Shown: positions 9,003-20,405, counted from the stretch's first letter. The stretch: DNA of 64,000 nucleotides from Carnegiea gigantea (GCA_029747015.1 JAKOGI010000087.1:147501-211500), one strand, 5' to 3'. A program made the numbers and translations. The notes: generated by a model from the sequence alone, not told the origin.

Positions 9003-11876
9003 TCAATTGAATGGAAGAGTACAAGCAGTAATGAGAAACCCGTAGCACCAACAAGGCACGGCGCGACAAAGGAAAAAATAAAAGATTACAATGTTAGGCT
9101 TCCCCCCGTCGTCTGGGGTCCCCACCTCGCCATCCAGAGGTGTGGTTCCCTCATGCTCGTCCCCCTGGCCAGAAGGTGGGATAAACTCCACCTCCTCAGG
9201 ATCCCGGCCTTTGGCCTCGGCCTGCTGGCGCTCCTCCATGTAGTGAAGGTAGGTCTCAAAGTAACGGTCCTCCTAGAAGTCAGGGGCCAGTGTCACCAAT
9301 ACCATACAGAGGAACTCCATACCCTCCTTACGGCTCCGCTGGTGGCCAAACTCCTCGGCCTTGGCCGCCTTCTCGAACGCTGCAGTGGCCTCGGCCTTAG
9401 CCTTCGCAAGAGCAGCCTCGGCTTAGGAGAGCGCCACGTTTAACCTGCTCTGTAGGTCCTTCTTCTCGGCCTCCCATGTGTCCTTCTCTTCCCTCAGCTT
9501 TTCCCAGCAGCGCTTGTACCGGGCCGCAGCCTCTTCCAACTTGCAGCGCTCAGACATGGCCTTCATCGACCGAGTAAGAGCCTGCAGAGCGATTCACACG
9601 ACATTACTAAAGGGCGAAACACGAAAGCCAAAAATAAGGACGAGGGGCGAATAGAGTACGTCCCACCAACCTTAACAACCGCCACCTCGTCCTCGGTGAC
9701 CTTGAGGGGCTCTGAAGTCCCTGAGATGGCTACGTCCCATGACCTAGCCAGTTCCTGAACCAGCTTGAGCTTGGTGGCAGAATCGACTGACAAGAAGTTC
9801 TTCAAGTGCGCTCGGGCGCCAGCAGGAGTTTCCGCCGTGATTTGCGAGACTGCTTGGACGGTCTCAGGAGTGCCGGCGACTCTTTGGTGACCGGGAGTCT
9901 GGCCACTCACAGACCGATCCACAAACTGTACATCGGGGCATCCCCCTAACTTCCTTCCCCTTAGTAAGAGTCGGAGTTAAGGCCACCGCTTCTTCTCGGC
10001 GGTCTTTAGTCTACGGGGACTTGTGCCTACCCACAACGGGTAATCTTATGGCCGGCTTCTTTCAGCGCGGTACCAATGGAGGTGCCTGAAATGGGATAAG
10101 GGGGTTAGCCTTTTGGCATGAAGAATGCAACATGCGAAGACCCAAAGGATGAACCTCGTATCTTCTTGGCCGCCATGGCCACTTGGCAAGCCATTTCCTT
10201 CTCGTGGCGATGCTCAACTTCGCCCGCTACCTGCATAGGGGTGGCATCCCCACTCTCAAAGGGCATCAGCTTCGCCCTCACTTGCTCTACACAAAATTAA
10301 CGAAAGTCAGGTCAAAACTAAATGAAGGGGCTAACCAAAAGGGGGAAGGCTGAAGACCCTTAGAAATATTTTTAAGAATTAGAAGGCCAGCAGCAGTCAG
10401 GAAAAAGATATTCTCGAAAAAGGGAGCCAATTCCAAGGCTCCCTGTTACTAGACTTGCTTCTCTTCTTCTCAGGGCCCTATATTGACTCTATCACCTCAG
10501 CCATAAACTTAGGAATAGGCCTCAGGCAGTTGTCCTCCCGTATATAGTAGAGAAAGTATCGAGCCATTTTTTGCTCCTCGTCGGATGGCTCCCCAAAAGG
10601 ATTCCTGACCCGTTTTTCTTCATTCCATCTAAGAAGGTCGCCCCAGCCCACGTCTCGACATACAAATAGGAAGTCGTACTTCCAATGTTTCACCTTCGAC
10701 TTCTTTTCAATGGCCATCATATAGCCTGGCCTATTGTTAAAACAATACCACTCGAGGTCTCCGGTCTCCTTGGGAGCCCTTTGGATGGTGTAGACAGAGG
10801 CCAAATGCCCGAGCGGTACACACAAGGCCGCGTAGCTCGCACGTCGCAATAAAAAAGCATACGTTGTGCCAGGATGTGGGGACAATCTGCGCAAGTGCGA
10901 GCTCGAATTTCCTCAAGATCTCCACAATGACCGGGTGGAGAAGAAACCGCACGTTGTAGTTTGAGGCCACTCGATAGATTGCAATACAGTTCGGGGGTGG
11001 CTCATTATTTGTTGCGTCTGCTTCCGAAATAATAGAACTATAGCCCACGGGCAAAAGGTACTTCTTTTCGAGGGCTGTTCTTTTTAGCGAAGGGACAACC
11101 TTGGGATTCGGAAAGTGTGTGCTTAGCCCATCCTGAGGGTCTGATCGAGAAGGAGCCCCGAGGAATGCCAACCTCGCGGCCACAACTTCAGGGACTGGTT
11201 CTGTTAGTGTACGTCCCCTCTTCTTAAGCACGGCCCTTCCCAGGGTACTAGGCCCTGCTTGCATCGGAGAGCTAGTCGATGCCTCGCCCAAAGAAAATTT
11301 AGAGGACGACCCATCATCAGAGGAGTCAGTAGAGGCCTCATCGGAAGAACTAGTGGAGGCGCCAGCAGAGGAGGAGCTAGAGTGGTTAGGTAAGACCTCG
11401 GCCCTCAGCCTTGGAGGGCTCGAGGCAAGCGGATATTACCTTCAAGAGTTCCCTCGGCCAAAAGCTCGTCAAGGGACCTAATGTGAGGAGTGGACTTCGT
11501 CTTGACCATTTGTCGTACCTAAAAATCATTCATAAAGTCATCTATAGTGATTTCCCATTGTTATAAAACCTCCACCTCAGGACTAAGGATACTAGGGGCT
11601 ATAGAATACTTGCAGCTAGACCATGAGGGAGTGTCGGGGTCAAAAAGAGACACCGCATAGGGAATCTTTTTAGGTTGCCTACACTGATTTTTTTGGGGTG
11701 ACGCCCGCAACCACCCGGCTATTGATAAAGGCTGGGAGGCTAGGGAGCTGCGGATGGCAGCCTGCCACCTGGAGACCAGCCAATCCTTCAGGAATGTCCC
11801 CGTTGGATGAGCAAGATGAAGACATAACTATACAAGTACGACAAATAATGCCTGAATGAGGTACGAGGGTGTACAT
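9003..11876 (-). pseudogene. Antisense gene (aORF) of the Tat element: gypsy-type transposon domain plus coiled coil
   Basis: Lies opposite to the element's own genes. The N-terminal part from ATG at 11876 is Ser/acid-rich (continuing 11291-11500). Then comes VRFLLHPVIVEILRKFELA (about 10900-10960), which resembles the plant putative gypsy-type transposon domain (Pfam PF04195; recognised by eye). A middle segment at 10478-10740 has WEYDFLF-like aromatic spacing. The C-terminal half (9922-9003) is Glu/Lys/Ala-rich and predicted coiled coil. An intron at 9582-9670 (GT...CAG, minus strand) joins two open segments in phase 0. Two or more in-frame stops near 9424 and 9273 and frame changes indicate decay. 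Antisense ORFs between pol and 3' LTR are known in Tat relatives; the role is unknown. Confidence 0.65.
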
Positions 11877-12266
11877 GTGGCAGATGAAGATTCAAAGAAG
11901 GAGGTTGAAGATGAGGATGAACACACAAGCAGATCCTTTGAAGATGTAAGGGAAGAGGTTACAGTGCTATAGTGAGTTTGAATGTGGTATAACGGGAGGG
12001 AGCAGAGCTTCTCTCTCTAGAAATCATTTCTCTCTCTAGACGGCTCTAGTGTGCGGTGAAAAAATGACCTTTTTCATGGAGTTCAACATCCTTATATAGG
12101 GAAAAGGTGGAAAACACTCCTCCCGAGACATCCAAAAGACACAACTCGTCTCAACCGCTGCCATGTGGCATCATGTTATCAACCCCCTCATAGACAAGGA
12201 ACCCTAGTCTCTAGTAAAAGCTTCAATAGGGCGGCCTATGATCAATCGACGCACCCTCCACCCCAG
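11877..12266 (-). promoter_or_regulatory. Promoter and leader for the antisense gene, TATA box at 12091-12100
   Basis: Minus strand reads CCTATATAAGG at about 12090-12100, followed by a pyrimidine-rich leader with CTCTCTAGA-type repeats (12000-12045) and then the aORF ATG at 11876. The spacing suits a plant RNA polymerase II promoter firing into the aORF. No other gene is visible here. Confidence 0.55.
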
Positions 12267-12725
12267 GACGGGCTAGAGATCCTTGAGCACGGCCTTGCGG
12301 CTGATCGCTACACTTCTAGCACCAATAGGGGCTAAAGATCCTCGAGCGTGGCCTTAAGGCCACTCGCTACATTCTTAGCCCCAATGGGGGCTAAGGACCC
12401 TTGAGCATGGCCTTAAGATCGGTCGCTACGCCCCTGGCCCCAGTGAGGGCTAAGAATATTGAGCACAGCCTTAAGGACGATCGCTATACTCTTAGCCCCA
12501 ATAGGGACTAAGGGTCCTAGAGCCCGACTTTATGGCCAGTTGCTACATGTATAGCCCCAGTGGGGGCTACGGGTCTCCAAGCACACCCTCCAGCAGATCG
12601 CCACGCTCTTAGCTCCAATAGGGGCTAGAGGTCCCTCAGCGTGGCCAATGGCCGACCGCTATGCTGCCAACCCTAGTAGGGGCCATAGCTCTAATCGTAC
12701 GGCCTTACGACCTATCACTAACCTA
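12267..12725. repeat. ~60-bp minisatellite array, block 2 (Tat 3' region)
   Basis: About eight diverged units of the same monomer as 8538-8850 (GATCCTTGAGCACGGCCTT, then TCGCTACACTTCTAGC and AATAGGGGCTAA), in the same orientation. The two arrays flank the antisense gene and its promoter. Confidence 0.85.
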
Positions 12726-13035
12726 ACTTTCCTTCATAGCCGAGTGTTGTCGTATCAATCCACACACGCATAAAGTCAATCGGTATAAAGACGAAAGGCA
12801 TGTCGTAAGATACGGGTATTTTATTATACTGGCCAGATTAGTTCATAACATCTACGCAAACAAGAAAAAGAGAGCACAACGAATCTCCTATGCCTACTCC
12901 TTATAACTTGATGTGGGAGGGGCATCGCTTAAGCCCAAGTCTTCCACCGGACCATCGAAAGACGCGGGGTCCACAGGTGGGTTCGCAGCATGGGCGGCCT
13001 GGGCTCTCCTAAGCTTTGTGATCGATGTTTTCTAG

Positions 13036-13352
13036 CTAAAACTCGATGGGGGCCCAGTGCAACTGCTGCATGACCCACATCATACACTCTGTCGAAAGCC
13101 TGCTTGTGAGGCCTAGCTCCACAACGTCGTTCACAACCATAGCAGAAAAGATTGCCAGCACTATCTCAGGGATGTTAGAATCTTGAGCGTACTGTGCAGC
13201 CACGCCAAGGACAAGCCCGAGCAGAGGCTATGATAATCCGCACGGAGAGGGTTTGGGCGTTGAGCTGAGGCCTCCCTCAGAGGCCATTGAAAGGTGTCCC
13301 GAACGTATTCGGCTACCATCTCGGTGCTAGTAAAGTTTGAAAAGCGAGCCAT
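13036..13352 (-). pseudogene. Small antisense ORF, paralogue A (frameshifted)
   Basis: Starts MARFSNFTSTEMVAEYV at 13352 and stays open to 13161. Homology then continues in a second minus-strand frame with IPEIVLAIFSAMVVNDVVE and ends QLHWAPIEF-stop at 13036. It shares the pattern (M)A-F---T--EM, a D(Y/F)--LC block, (I/L/V)PE-----F-A, and a terminal LHW with the ORFs at 13933-14279 and 14912-15232. I do not recognise the family. One frameshift near 13185 disables it. A CATAAAAGG TATA-like box lies upstream at 13461-13469 on the minus strand. Confidence 0.55.
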
Positions 13353-13460
13353 TTTCCTTCTCTCACTCTCTCTATTTCTCTTCTATCCCTCCTATGTTCT
13401 CTCTCAAAAAAAGTTAGGGAGATTGGCAGGATATCACCTACTAAAGGGGACTCATCACCC

Positions 13461-13469
13461 CCTTTTATG
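13461..13469 (-). promoter_or_regulatory. TATA-like box upstream of antisense ORF A
   Basis: Minus-strand CATAAAAGG, about 110 bases before the ATG at 13352, with a CT-rich leader (13360-13400) between. Confidence 0.4.
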
Positions 13470-13561
13470 GTGAAAAGGAAGCAGCTCAAAGGACACTACC
13501 CTTCCTAAGGCAGCAACCAGTCAATCCACTCTTGGCACATGGCCCTTGCGAGCTGAAGCTT

Positions 13562-13692
<131 letters not shown>

Positions 13693-13932
13693 GCAAGAGT
13701 TGGGTCCCGTCCCGGGAAGAAAAGGGAATGGTCTGTTATTATCAAGACTTGCAATTACAAGCGCCTCTTATAAAGGAATGTGCAAGGGAAGGGCATCATA
13801 CAAGAAAATCTTCGGAAAAATTTAATATTACTCCTCGTCATTGGAAGGGGACAGGGGGCCAATTGATCCTGAACCGTCCTCCTGCCCATCCATTGACCCG
13901 TGGGCTCTTGACGGTAGGGTTTGTTGCCGAGG

Positions 13933-14279
13933 TTACACCTCTAACAACTCACGACTGGTATGACTCAGCCAGGCCTCAAAGGACGTCCGTCTCAAGCCCT
14001 CAACGGTCAACTTCAGATCGACGGCCATGAAGCCACTCACTATGCCCAGCCCTACGACATCGTTTAGTAGTATAGCATAGAATGTTGCCTGGACCATTTC
14101 AGGAACTTCGAAGTCAACTGCTGCTTTCTCTACATCAGGTAATGTAAAACGTGGGCATAAATCTTGGTAATCGTCCGGAAGCAGGCGAGGTGGGCATGTG
14201 GCGCTCCTCCAGTGCCACCTAAGGGCTCCCTCATGAAGTCGGCCATCTTCTTGGTACCGTGAAGAGGAGGAAACGCCAT
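13933..14279 (-). pseudogene. Small antisense ORF, paralogue B (frameshifted)
   Basis: Starts MAFPPLHGTKKMADFM at 14279. A frameshift within the first 25 codons moves the homologous reading into another frame, with LLPDDYQDLCPRFTL and FEVPEMVQATFYAILLNDV, ending ELLEV-stop at 13933. It aligns by eye along its length with the intact ORF at 14912-15232 (LP-D-Q-LC, PE--Q--FYA-LL). Function unknown. The leader upstream (14290-14345) is CT-rich, and a CTAAATACAA TATA-like stretch lies near 14393-14402. Confidence 0.55.
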
Positions 14280-14911
14280 AATAAAGGGGGCATGCAAAGC
14301 TCCCCCTCTTCTCCTTTCTCTCTTGTTATCTCTCTCCTACGGTTTCTCTTTGAATGAATGTGCTTGAGCAATCTTCCTAGGAGCACTGGTTTGTATTTAG
14401 AGAAGGAGAAGGGAGATGGTGTTTTACCAAAACAGTCCTGAAATGTATTAGCCAGTCCACCCGTGACACCTGGGCATCCTGCTCACCTCCCGAGGAAACA
14501 GCACAAGCGGGGCCGCAAACTCAATAGGGAAGCTATAAGGCCGCCCAATCAAATTCGGGATCAACAGAACGGACGATCAGACTAAGGCCCTCTCGCCCCG
14601 TGAGGCCGTGCCCGCCTATCAATGCCGCAGAGCCGTCCATCTCATACAAATCAATATGAACATAAGGAAAACGACACTCAGAAAGAAGGAAGGCGTGATC
14701 ATTTTATTATTGATAATAGGACGGTACAAAGAAAGGGAAAAAAGAAAGAAAGAAGGAAAACAAAAGGAGAACGTGCATCCAGGACACCTCTTGACCGGCT
14801 TCACTCCTGCTTCTCATCATCTGAAGGGGAGGCAGCCCCCTTGGTGTCCGAGCTCTCTTTCTTTTGCTCGACCTCTTCCCAGAGCCGAGCCTACAGAATC
14901 TGATCTCCGTT
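14280..14911. other. Spacer between antisense ORFs B and C
   Basis: Holds the leader and putative TATA of ORF B, then GC-richer DNA with a purine-rich stretch (14720-14770). Overlapping short frames on both strands have no recognised motif. Confidence 0.5.
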
Positions 14912-15232
14912 CTACCCTACCCACTCCTCAAAGGTGCTCCAATGAAGCTCAATAAGGGCCGACTCCATTATGCGGAGCGTCCGCCCATGCAGTACCCCCG
15001 ATCTCTCGGCTTCCTTAAGAAGCATCGCATAGAAGATGACCTGTGGTAATTCAGGGAGCTCGAAGCGCTGAGCAAATTCCTCAGCCACAGCAAGCTCATA
15101 ACTCTGGCACAAAGCCTGAAAATCGTTCGGGAGAGGCAACAGGGGAAAAGTAACCCCACGTCGATCCCATTCAAAGTGGTAGGCAACATATTGAGCCATC
15201 TCGCTGGTGCTTAAAGAACAAGGAAAAGCCAT
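14912..15232 (-). CDS. Small antisense ORF, paralogue C (intact, 106 aa, unknown function)
   Basis: An uninterrupted frame from MAFPCSLSTSEMAQYVAYHF to the stop after HWSTFEEWVG. It is the only one of three related copies that is open throughout. Conserved features across copies: an N-terminal (S/T)-(S/T)-EM amphipathic start, LPNDFQALC, a (L/V/I)PE--Q-IFYAMLL helix, and a C-terminal LHW--FEEW. There is no signal peptide or membrane segment; the composition suggests a small helical protein. A GATATAAAAT TATA-like box lies at 15301-15310. The family is not recognised. It is probably part of the Tat element's antisense module rather than a host gene. Confidence 0.5.
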   Translation of the reverse strand: MAFPCSLSTSEMAQYVAYHFEWDRRGVTFPLLPLPNDFQALCQSYELAVAEEFAQRFELPELPQVIFYAMLLKEAERSGVLHGRTLRIMESALIELHWSTFEEWVG

Positions 15233-15300
15233 AGAAAGGGATGTCCCAATGGAAGTTGATGCTGGAGATGACAGATAGAGCCTCCATCCCTGACGACCAC

Positions 15301-15310
15301 ATTTTATATC
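15301..15310 (-). promoter_or_regulatory. TATA-like box upstream of antisense ORF C
   Basis: Minus strand GATATAAAAT about 70 bases before the ATG at 15232. Confidence 0.4.
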
Positions 15311-15449
15311 TACTAGGAGGATAATTTCCTAAGCCACCGTCCAAACTTCGGGACTCATTCCATCATAGATGCTCGGCTGGCTCTATGGTAGGTGGCCATA
15401 AGATTGTCTAGCCCGTTCACCTGACTACTTGCTCGGCTTGCCGTGCAGG

Positions 15450-15920
15450 CAAAATGTGAAAGGCTAAGTGATTGGGGAAATATGACCCGCCCTCTGGGCC
15501 CATCTCAGCTGTCTCACAGGCCAAGCCTATGCCCCTGAAAATGGGCTCCTGGTGGGACCCTAGGGGCTCTTTTCAAAGAGCCGTTGGCCAAACCGACGGC
15601 CCATTCGGAATAATCCAGGTAAGATTACTGTTTACCCCTTGCCACAGGGACTATAAATAGTTACCTACCCACCTTGAGAAAGGGGTTGGCAGTCTGACAC
15701 TTTATTAAATTCAGGCTATACTCTCTCTTTCTCCCCCACCATTCACCTTTGACTTGGGTCCTTGACTGACTTGACCATTGGAGAGGCGTTCCTTGGTCCA
15801 CAACCCGGGGGTGCCTTTTTTGCAGGTTGAGCCTTGGAAGAGGAGGACATTAGGTGTCGCTCACATGCCATCCGATAAGCCCGTTCTTTCATCCCATGTC
15901 ATCACCTGCTGCACACCACG
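15450..15920 (+). repeat. Probable Tat 3' LTR with promoter (ends not resolved)
   Basis: A CTATAAATAG TATA box at 15651-15660 is followed by a short leader, then a segment with CTTGACTGACTTGACCATTGG and a GGGGTGCC...TTTTTTGCAGGT stretch typical of Tat LTR R-U5 regions (from knowledge of such LTRs, not a search). The left edge may be the TG near 15455. The right end runs into a microsatellite at 15937. Confidence 0.5.
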
Positions 15921-15932
15921 AGAATCTCCGGA

Positions 15933-15936
<4 letters not shown>

Positions 15937-15991
<55 letters not shown>

Positions 15992-16012
15992 GTATCTATA
16001 TGTATTTATATA

Positions 16013-16043
<31 letters not shown>

Positions 16044-16068
16044 ATATATATGCATGTATGTATGTATG

Positions 16069-16111
<43 letters not shown>

Positions 16112-16192
16112 GTACATATATACATATATATATATGTGTATGTGTGTGTGTGTGTGTGTGTCTATATATATATATATGTATATATATATATA
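15937..16192. repeat. Compound microsatellite (TA)n-(TATG)n-(TATATG)n-(TG)n
   Basis: About 255 bp of alternating purine-pyrimidine repeats in successive blocks: TA, TGTA, TATATG, TG, TA. Long frames through it on both strands are low-complexity artefacts. Confidence 0.95.
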
Positions 16193-16771
16193 ATGAATCT
16201 CCTTTTCCCCCAGTGAAGCACCCTTCTAGGAATCATTGCACATTGAACACTGTATCGAATAAAGATATGTCCTAGTCCTTGTTCCTGTATCCACGTTTTC
16301 GAGTGCAAGGGAAACAATATGGAGGTAAAGATTATGTTATGGTCCAGTGGCAAATATTAAACATATCAAAATAAACAACGGAAACTGGTCTGTAGAAATT
16401 TTTCGCCACATATAATGGTTGTTGCGTGTGTCTATTTTGTCATTTTCTTGTTGTTAGAATTCCAAAACGTGTCGACTGATCCATCGAAATGTGTCATGTA
16501 CTCATTAGGCCATTAGTGTTTTTTGTCGCTTAGAATGTGTCCGATGTTTGTTAGCTAGAATCCATGTATGTTTATTTATTTCTTTTTGAACGTAACTCGT
16601 TGGGCTTGTTTTCTCCATAGCTAACAGTGGGACTCCCGTAGTAATGGATTTGGAATTTTTGTATAACAGTGTTTTTTTACTTGAGTTTTAAAATTAAAAT
16701 GTTACTAAGTTTATCCGTACATACTTAAAATTTTAATGATTTTCAGGCAAAATTTGAAGTAATTTTTCAAC
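16193..16771. other. Non-coding AT-rich DNA
   Basis: No open frame or recognised repeat. An AATAAA occurs near 16258, possibly the transcript end of the preceding element. Confidence 0.4.
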
Positions 16772-16774
16772 TAA

Positions 16775-17805
16775 GGTAGTATTTGGTTGGAAGGAAAATA
16801 GTTTTTTGAGGGAAACTTAGTTTCATGTCACATTTTTCGTTGTTTGGTACATGATAAATCATTTTTTATGAAAAAGAGGAAAGCGTTTTATGAAAAAGAG
16901 CAAAGCATCAACAAAATTGTTTAAATGGTGGAAAATATTAACTTAATGGTCGTAATTGGTATAAATGTTGACCAAATGAAGGAATTTTGAGCTTAAAATT
17001 CATATTTGAGTTCTTTTTTTTCAATACTTCCTCTTGGATAATCAAGTTTTGATGTAAACTGTTGAAATTATTTTAGTGACACAAAATATCAACTAAATTA
17101 TTTAAGTGGTGAAAAATATTGATTGAATTGTTGTGGTGGAGAAAAATGTTGACCACATGAAGGAATGTCATGCTCAAAATCTAGATTTTAGCCTATTTTA
17201 ATCTTCTTATCTGATGATTAAGTTTTGATCCAAACTATTAAAATTGTTCTAGCGGCGAAAAATATTGATTGCACTATCCAAGGGCCAAAAAATATCAATT
17301 GAATTATCGTTATGTAAAAACACGTTGAGTAAATGAAAGAATATCAAGCTCAAAATTTGAATTTGGGCCTATTTTAATATTTTCTATTTGATGTTCAAAT
17401 TTCGGTGCAAACTGCTGAAATTATCTTACTAGCGGTCGACTGAATTGTTTTAGTGGCCAAAAATATCGATTAAATTGTCGTGGTGAAGATATATGTCGAT
17501 CAAATGAAAGAAATTTGAACTAAAAATTTAAATTTGAGTTTATTTTAATCTTTCCTATTGGATGGTCAAGTTTTGGTCCAAACTGTTGAAATCGAATTTG
17601 TGCATAAATTCAGCTGATCATATCATCATGGAGTTAAAGGAAGAAAATCAACTTCTTATCTCCTCAAAAAGTAAATCATTTTCCTCCATTAGGGAAAAAA
17701 TCATTTTCCTTGGAAAATAGTTTTTCATCCTTCATCGTGCCCAATAATAGAAAATTGAAAAACCATTTTTTGAAAAAAATTGTTTTTCTCCAACCAAATG
17801 CTACC
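16775..17805. mobile_element. Non-autonomous PIF/Harbinger-like DNA transposon (1031 bp)
   Basis: Terminal inverted repeats: GGTAGTATTTGGTTGGA at the left, and TTGGTTGGAG... read inward from the right end (CCAACCAAATGCTACC on the + strand). Both ends are flanked by TAA (16772-16774 and 17806-17808), the 3-bp target duplication of PIF/Harbinger. The interior has no transposase. It consists mainly of four diverged copies of a ~175-bp direct repeat (see next entry). Confidence 0.7.
16900..17610. repeat. ~175-bp internal tandem repeat of the Harbinger-like element
   Basis: The marker AAGTTTTGATG/CCAAACTGTTGAAATT recurs near 17045, 17220, 17395 and 17568, each with a following AAAAATATTGATTGAATTGT and a GTTGACCAAATGAAGGAAT block. 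The period is 172-178 bp. Confidence 0.75.
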
Positions 17806-17808
17806 TAA

Positions 17809-18365
17809 ATGATAATAGAAATTTAATAAGCTATGAATCGCATATGTCCCAATACTTAATTTCCTTTTGATTTTCTCCTACTTTTTAATCCTATGTGTTC
17901 ACATAGTTAACTGCGATCATACCCTTGCTCCACAAGAACATTAGATTTTCTTTTTTCATAATTATAACGATAGAAAATAATAATAAATTCAAAAATATGA
18001 GTAGATACATTATTATCTAAGTAATTAAAAATAACAACCTTTCTTTTGGTTTTCTATTAACTTATTCCAGCAACATGTTTTGTATTTTTTAAATTTCGAT
18101 TCATGTTGTACCTTTTTCTATTCAGTCATTTTTAAGACACTAATAAAATGGCCACTAAATCTACATTATTGTGATATGACATCACTAGATGGAACATGTT
18201 ACCATGAAAACTAGGGGACCCTAATAAAAAAAAAGAACCAATCAAAATGCATTTGTGTGCTTATTTTTTATCAGTGTAAATATAATTTATTTTTTCTATT
18301 TTAAAGTACATACTTTTTTCTTTGTATGTAATCTATCATAAAAAAGTTACACTATCAACGATTAA
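17809..18365. other. Non-coding AT-rich DNA
   Basis: No coding sign or structured repeat seen. Confidence 0.4.
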
Positions 18366-18532
18366 GGTTCTATTCTCTTCAACTTACTCTTTGCTTTTTG
18401 GTATAAGTTCAGTCCAGCACAAACAAGTTTAGAATTCAACAGAAATAAGTTCATCTCAATTCAATGTCAATTAAGCAAAAATAAGTTTAGCTCAATTTAT
18501 TTCAGATAAGTTCAGTCAAGTTGAATAGAACA
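18366..18532. mobile_element. Short MITE-like inverted-repeat element
   Basis: Starts GGTTCTATTCTCTTCAACTT and ends AAGTTGAATAGAACA, imperfect inverted ends about 165 bp apart. The interior is made of AATAAGTTCA-type short repeats. No clear target duplication. Confidence 0.4.
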
Positions 18533-19150
18533 TGGCTAAAGATATTTCAAAGTCACCCTATTTAACTATGTTAATTTTTATTGAACCATTCGCATATCCA
18601 ATCTTATGCGACTATCATTATCCAAGGTTTACATTATATAATATGTTTATAATGGACTTATCTAATTTTCCTTTAACAATTGATAATTGATTTGGAATAG
18701 CAGTAATATTCCTATTTCATTCATGTTGATTGAAAGTTTAGAGCACAAATTTTTAATAATTTTCCAACTACATAAGGCAAAAAAGTGTGAATTAGCTTTC
18801 AAGATTTCCAATTAAATTGTCATGTACCACGTTATTCCCACATGTAATTCTATATGAACATAATATGACAAATTATATGTATAATATCATATAATATGTG
18901 AGAATTTAGCCTAATCCCATGCTAATGTAAGCTTGGGTCAAAATAGCATAATTATTACTACCCTTTCTTATGGGAAGAGCAAGAAGACAGACGGACCAAA
19001 AATAATGAATAAAATTGAACTCCAATCTCCTCATCCCTTCATTTAGAAGCAAAACTTCATAATCATTTCTGGTTGATTTCTCCTATTTTTGTTACACATA
19101 ACAATCACGTATAAAACCAGCGGAAATTATCCCTTGAGAAGAAACTCTCT
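18533..19150. other. Non-coding AT-rich DNA
   Basis: No coding sign seen up to the LINE 5' region. Confidence 0.4.
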
Positions 19151-19224
19151 GAGTAGCGATGTTCTCTGCGATTTCTCAGTTTAGACTGCCTATCACCTGA
19201 GTGGGTTTCCAACATTGCAATCAC

Positions 19225-20340
19225 ATCCTTATGGAGTACCTTACCCAGATTTTGCTATGGACTCCCCATCAATGAATGATGGAAATATCCTAGATTGACG
19301 GAGAAGGATGAAAGAATTGTGGACTGTGCACAGACTGAGGGTGATACCTTTGCACTAAGGGTTTCCATGGCCCTTGCTGGTGAAGTTCTTACAGACAAAC
19401 CCTATAGAGTTGCTGGGTTGTTTTATTTTCTTTGTTAAGCGTGGAGGGTACGCAAGCCATTCGGGATCTGAGAGATGGGAGAGAATTTGTATGCTTTTCA
19501 ATTCTTCACATTGAAGGATAAGAGTAGGGTTTTACAAGGGGGTCAATGGGTCTTCGACAACAGCTATCATTACTTTCAGAAATCTAAGAGAACATGGCCC
19601 CTTCTTAGATTAAATTCACGCTTATCAATTTCTAGATTGGGGGTTATGATATTCCTTTTGAGGGAATTTCTCATGAGACAACGGCGGCACTTGTCGATAA
19701 TTTTTAATGATTAATTGACTATAGGGTTGGTGATGACCTAGGGGGAGCGAGTATGTTAATTTTTAGGCGAAGGTCAATGTCCATGAATCCCTTCTACATG
19801 AAGCAGTTGTAAATTTTGGAGAAGCAAGTGCTAAATATGTTCCCTTCAAGTATGGGAAGCTACCAAATTTCTACTATCACTATGGACAGATTGGTCACAC
19901 AAAAGAGGATTGTGATATGCCTGATGATGATGAAATCAAAGGATAGTATAGGGATTGATGAGGGCCTCCCTAGTCAAATTTACATGAGGAAGTAAGGAAG
20001 GCAATATGGGGAAGACGAGTAAGGGTCAGGAGAGCACGGAAAAAATTCTGATGAATGATGATCAGAAGGAGAAGGAGGAGGGAACGTGAAAATCCTCTGC
20101 ATGTAGATTACTCCAAGATATCCTTGAAGTGGTCAACTCTGTGTTAAAGGATGCATCTGGCGAGTCTAAGGCATGTGGACATGGGGATGATGAAGTTACT
20201 TCCTTGATACGCAAGGCAAAGATGAAAGAAATGCAAAACCACACAAAGCCCCTAAATGCATAGACCACAAAAAATAATGAGACCATGGCCATAGGAGAAG
20301 CGAACAAAGAATTGGTAGGGAATCGGTAATTTAAGGGGAG
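19225..20340 (+). pseudogene. LINE ORF1 (DUF4283 / zf-CCHC Gag-like)
   Basis: Nucleic-acid chaperone-like protein of plant LINEs. Readable segments: LTEKDERIVDC (about 19295-19330), MALAGEVLTDKPY, then MGENLYAFQFFTLKDKSRVLQGGQWVFDN (19475 on), the classic DUF4283 pattern. A C-terminal knuckle near 19865-19915 reads YYHYGQIGHTKEDC, with the first Cys residues replaced by Tyr. Stops interrupt the region, for example near 19433. The final part is charged. Confidence 0.75.
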
Positions 20341-20405
20341 ATGACGACCAAAAATAAGGGCAAATAGGTGATGTCATCGTCCAGTGCTTCGGGTGCAGTG
20401 AGGAC

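Noticed and set aside
15778..16353. Long frames on both strands through the microsatellite
   Set aside because: Pure Tyr-Ile, His-Ile or Tyr-Val repeats from the (TA)n/(TATG)n tract.
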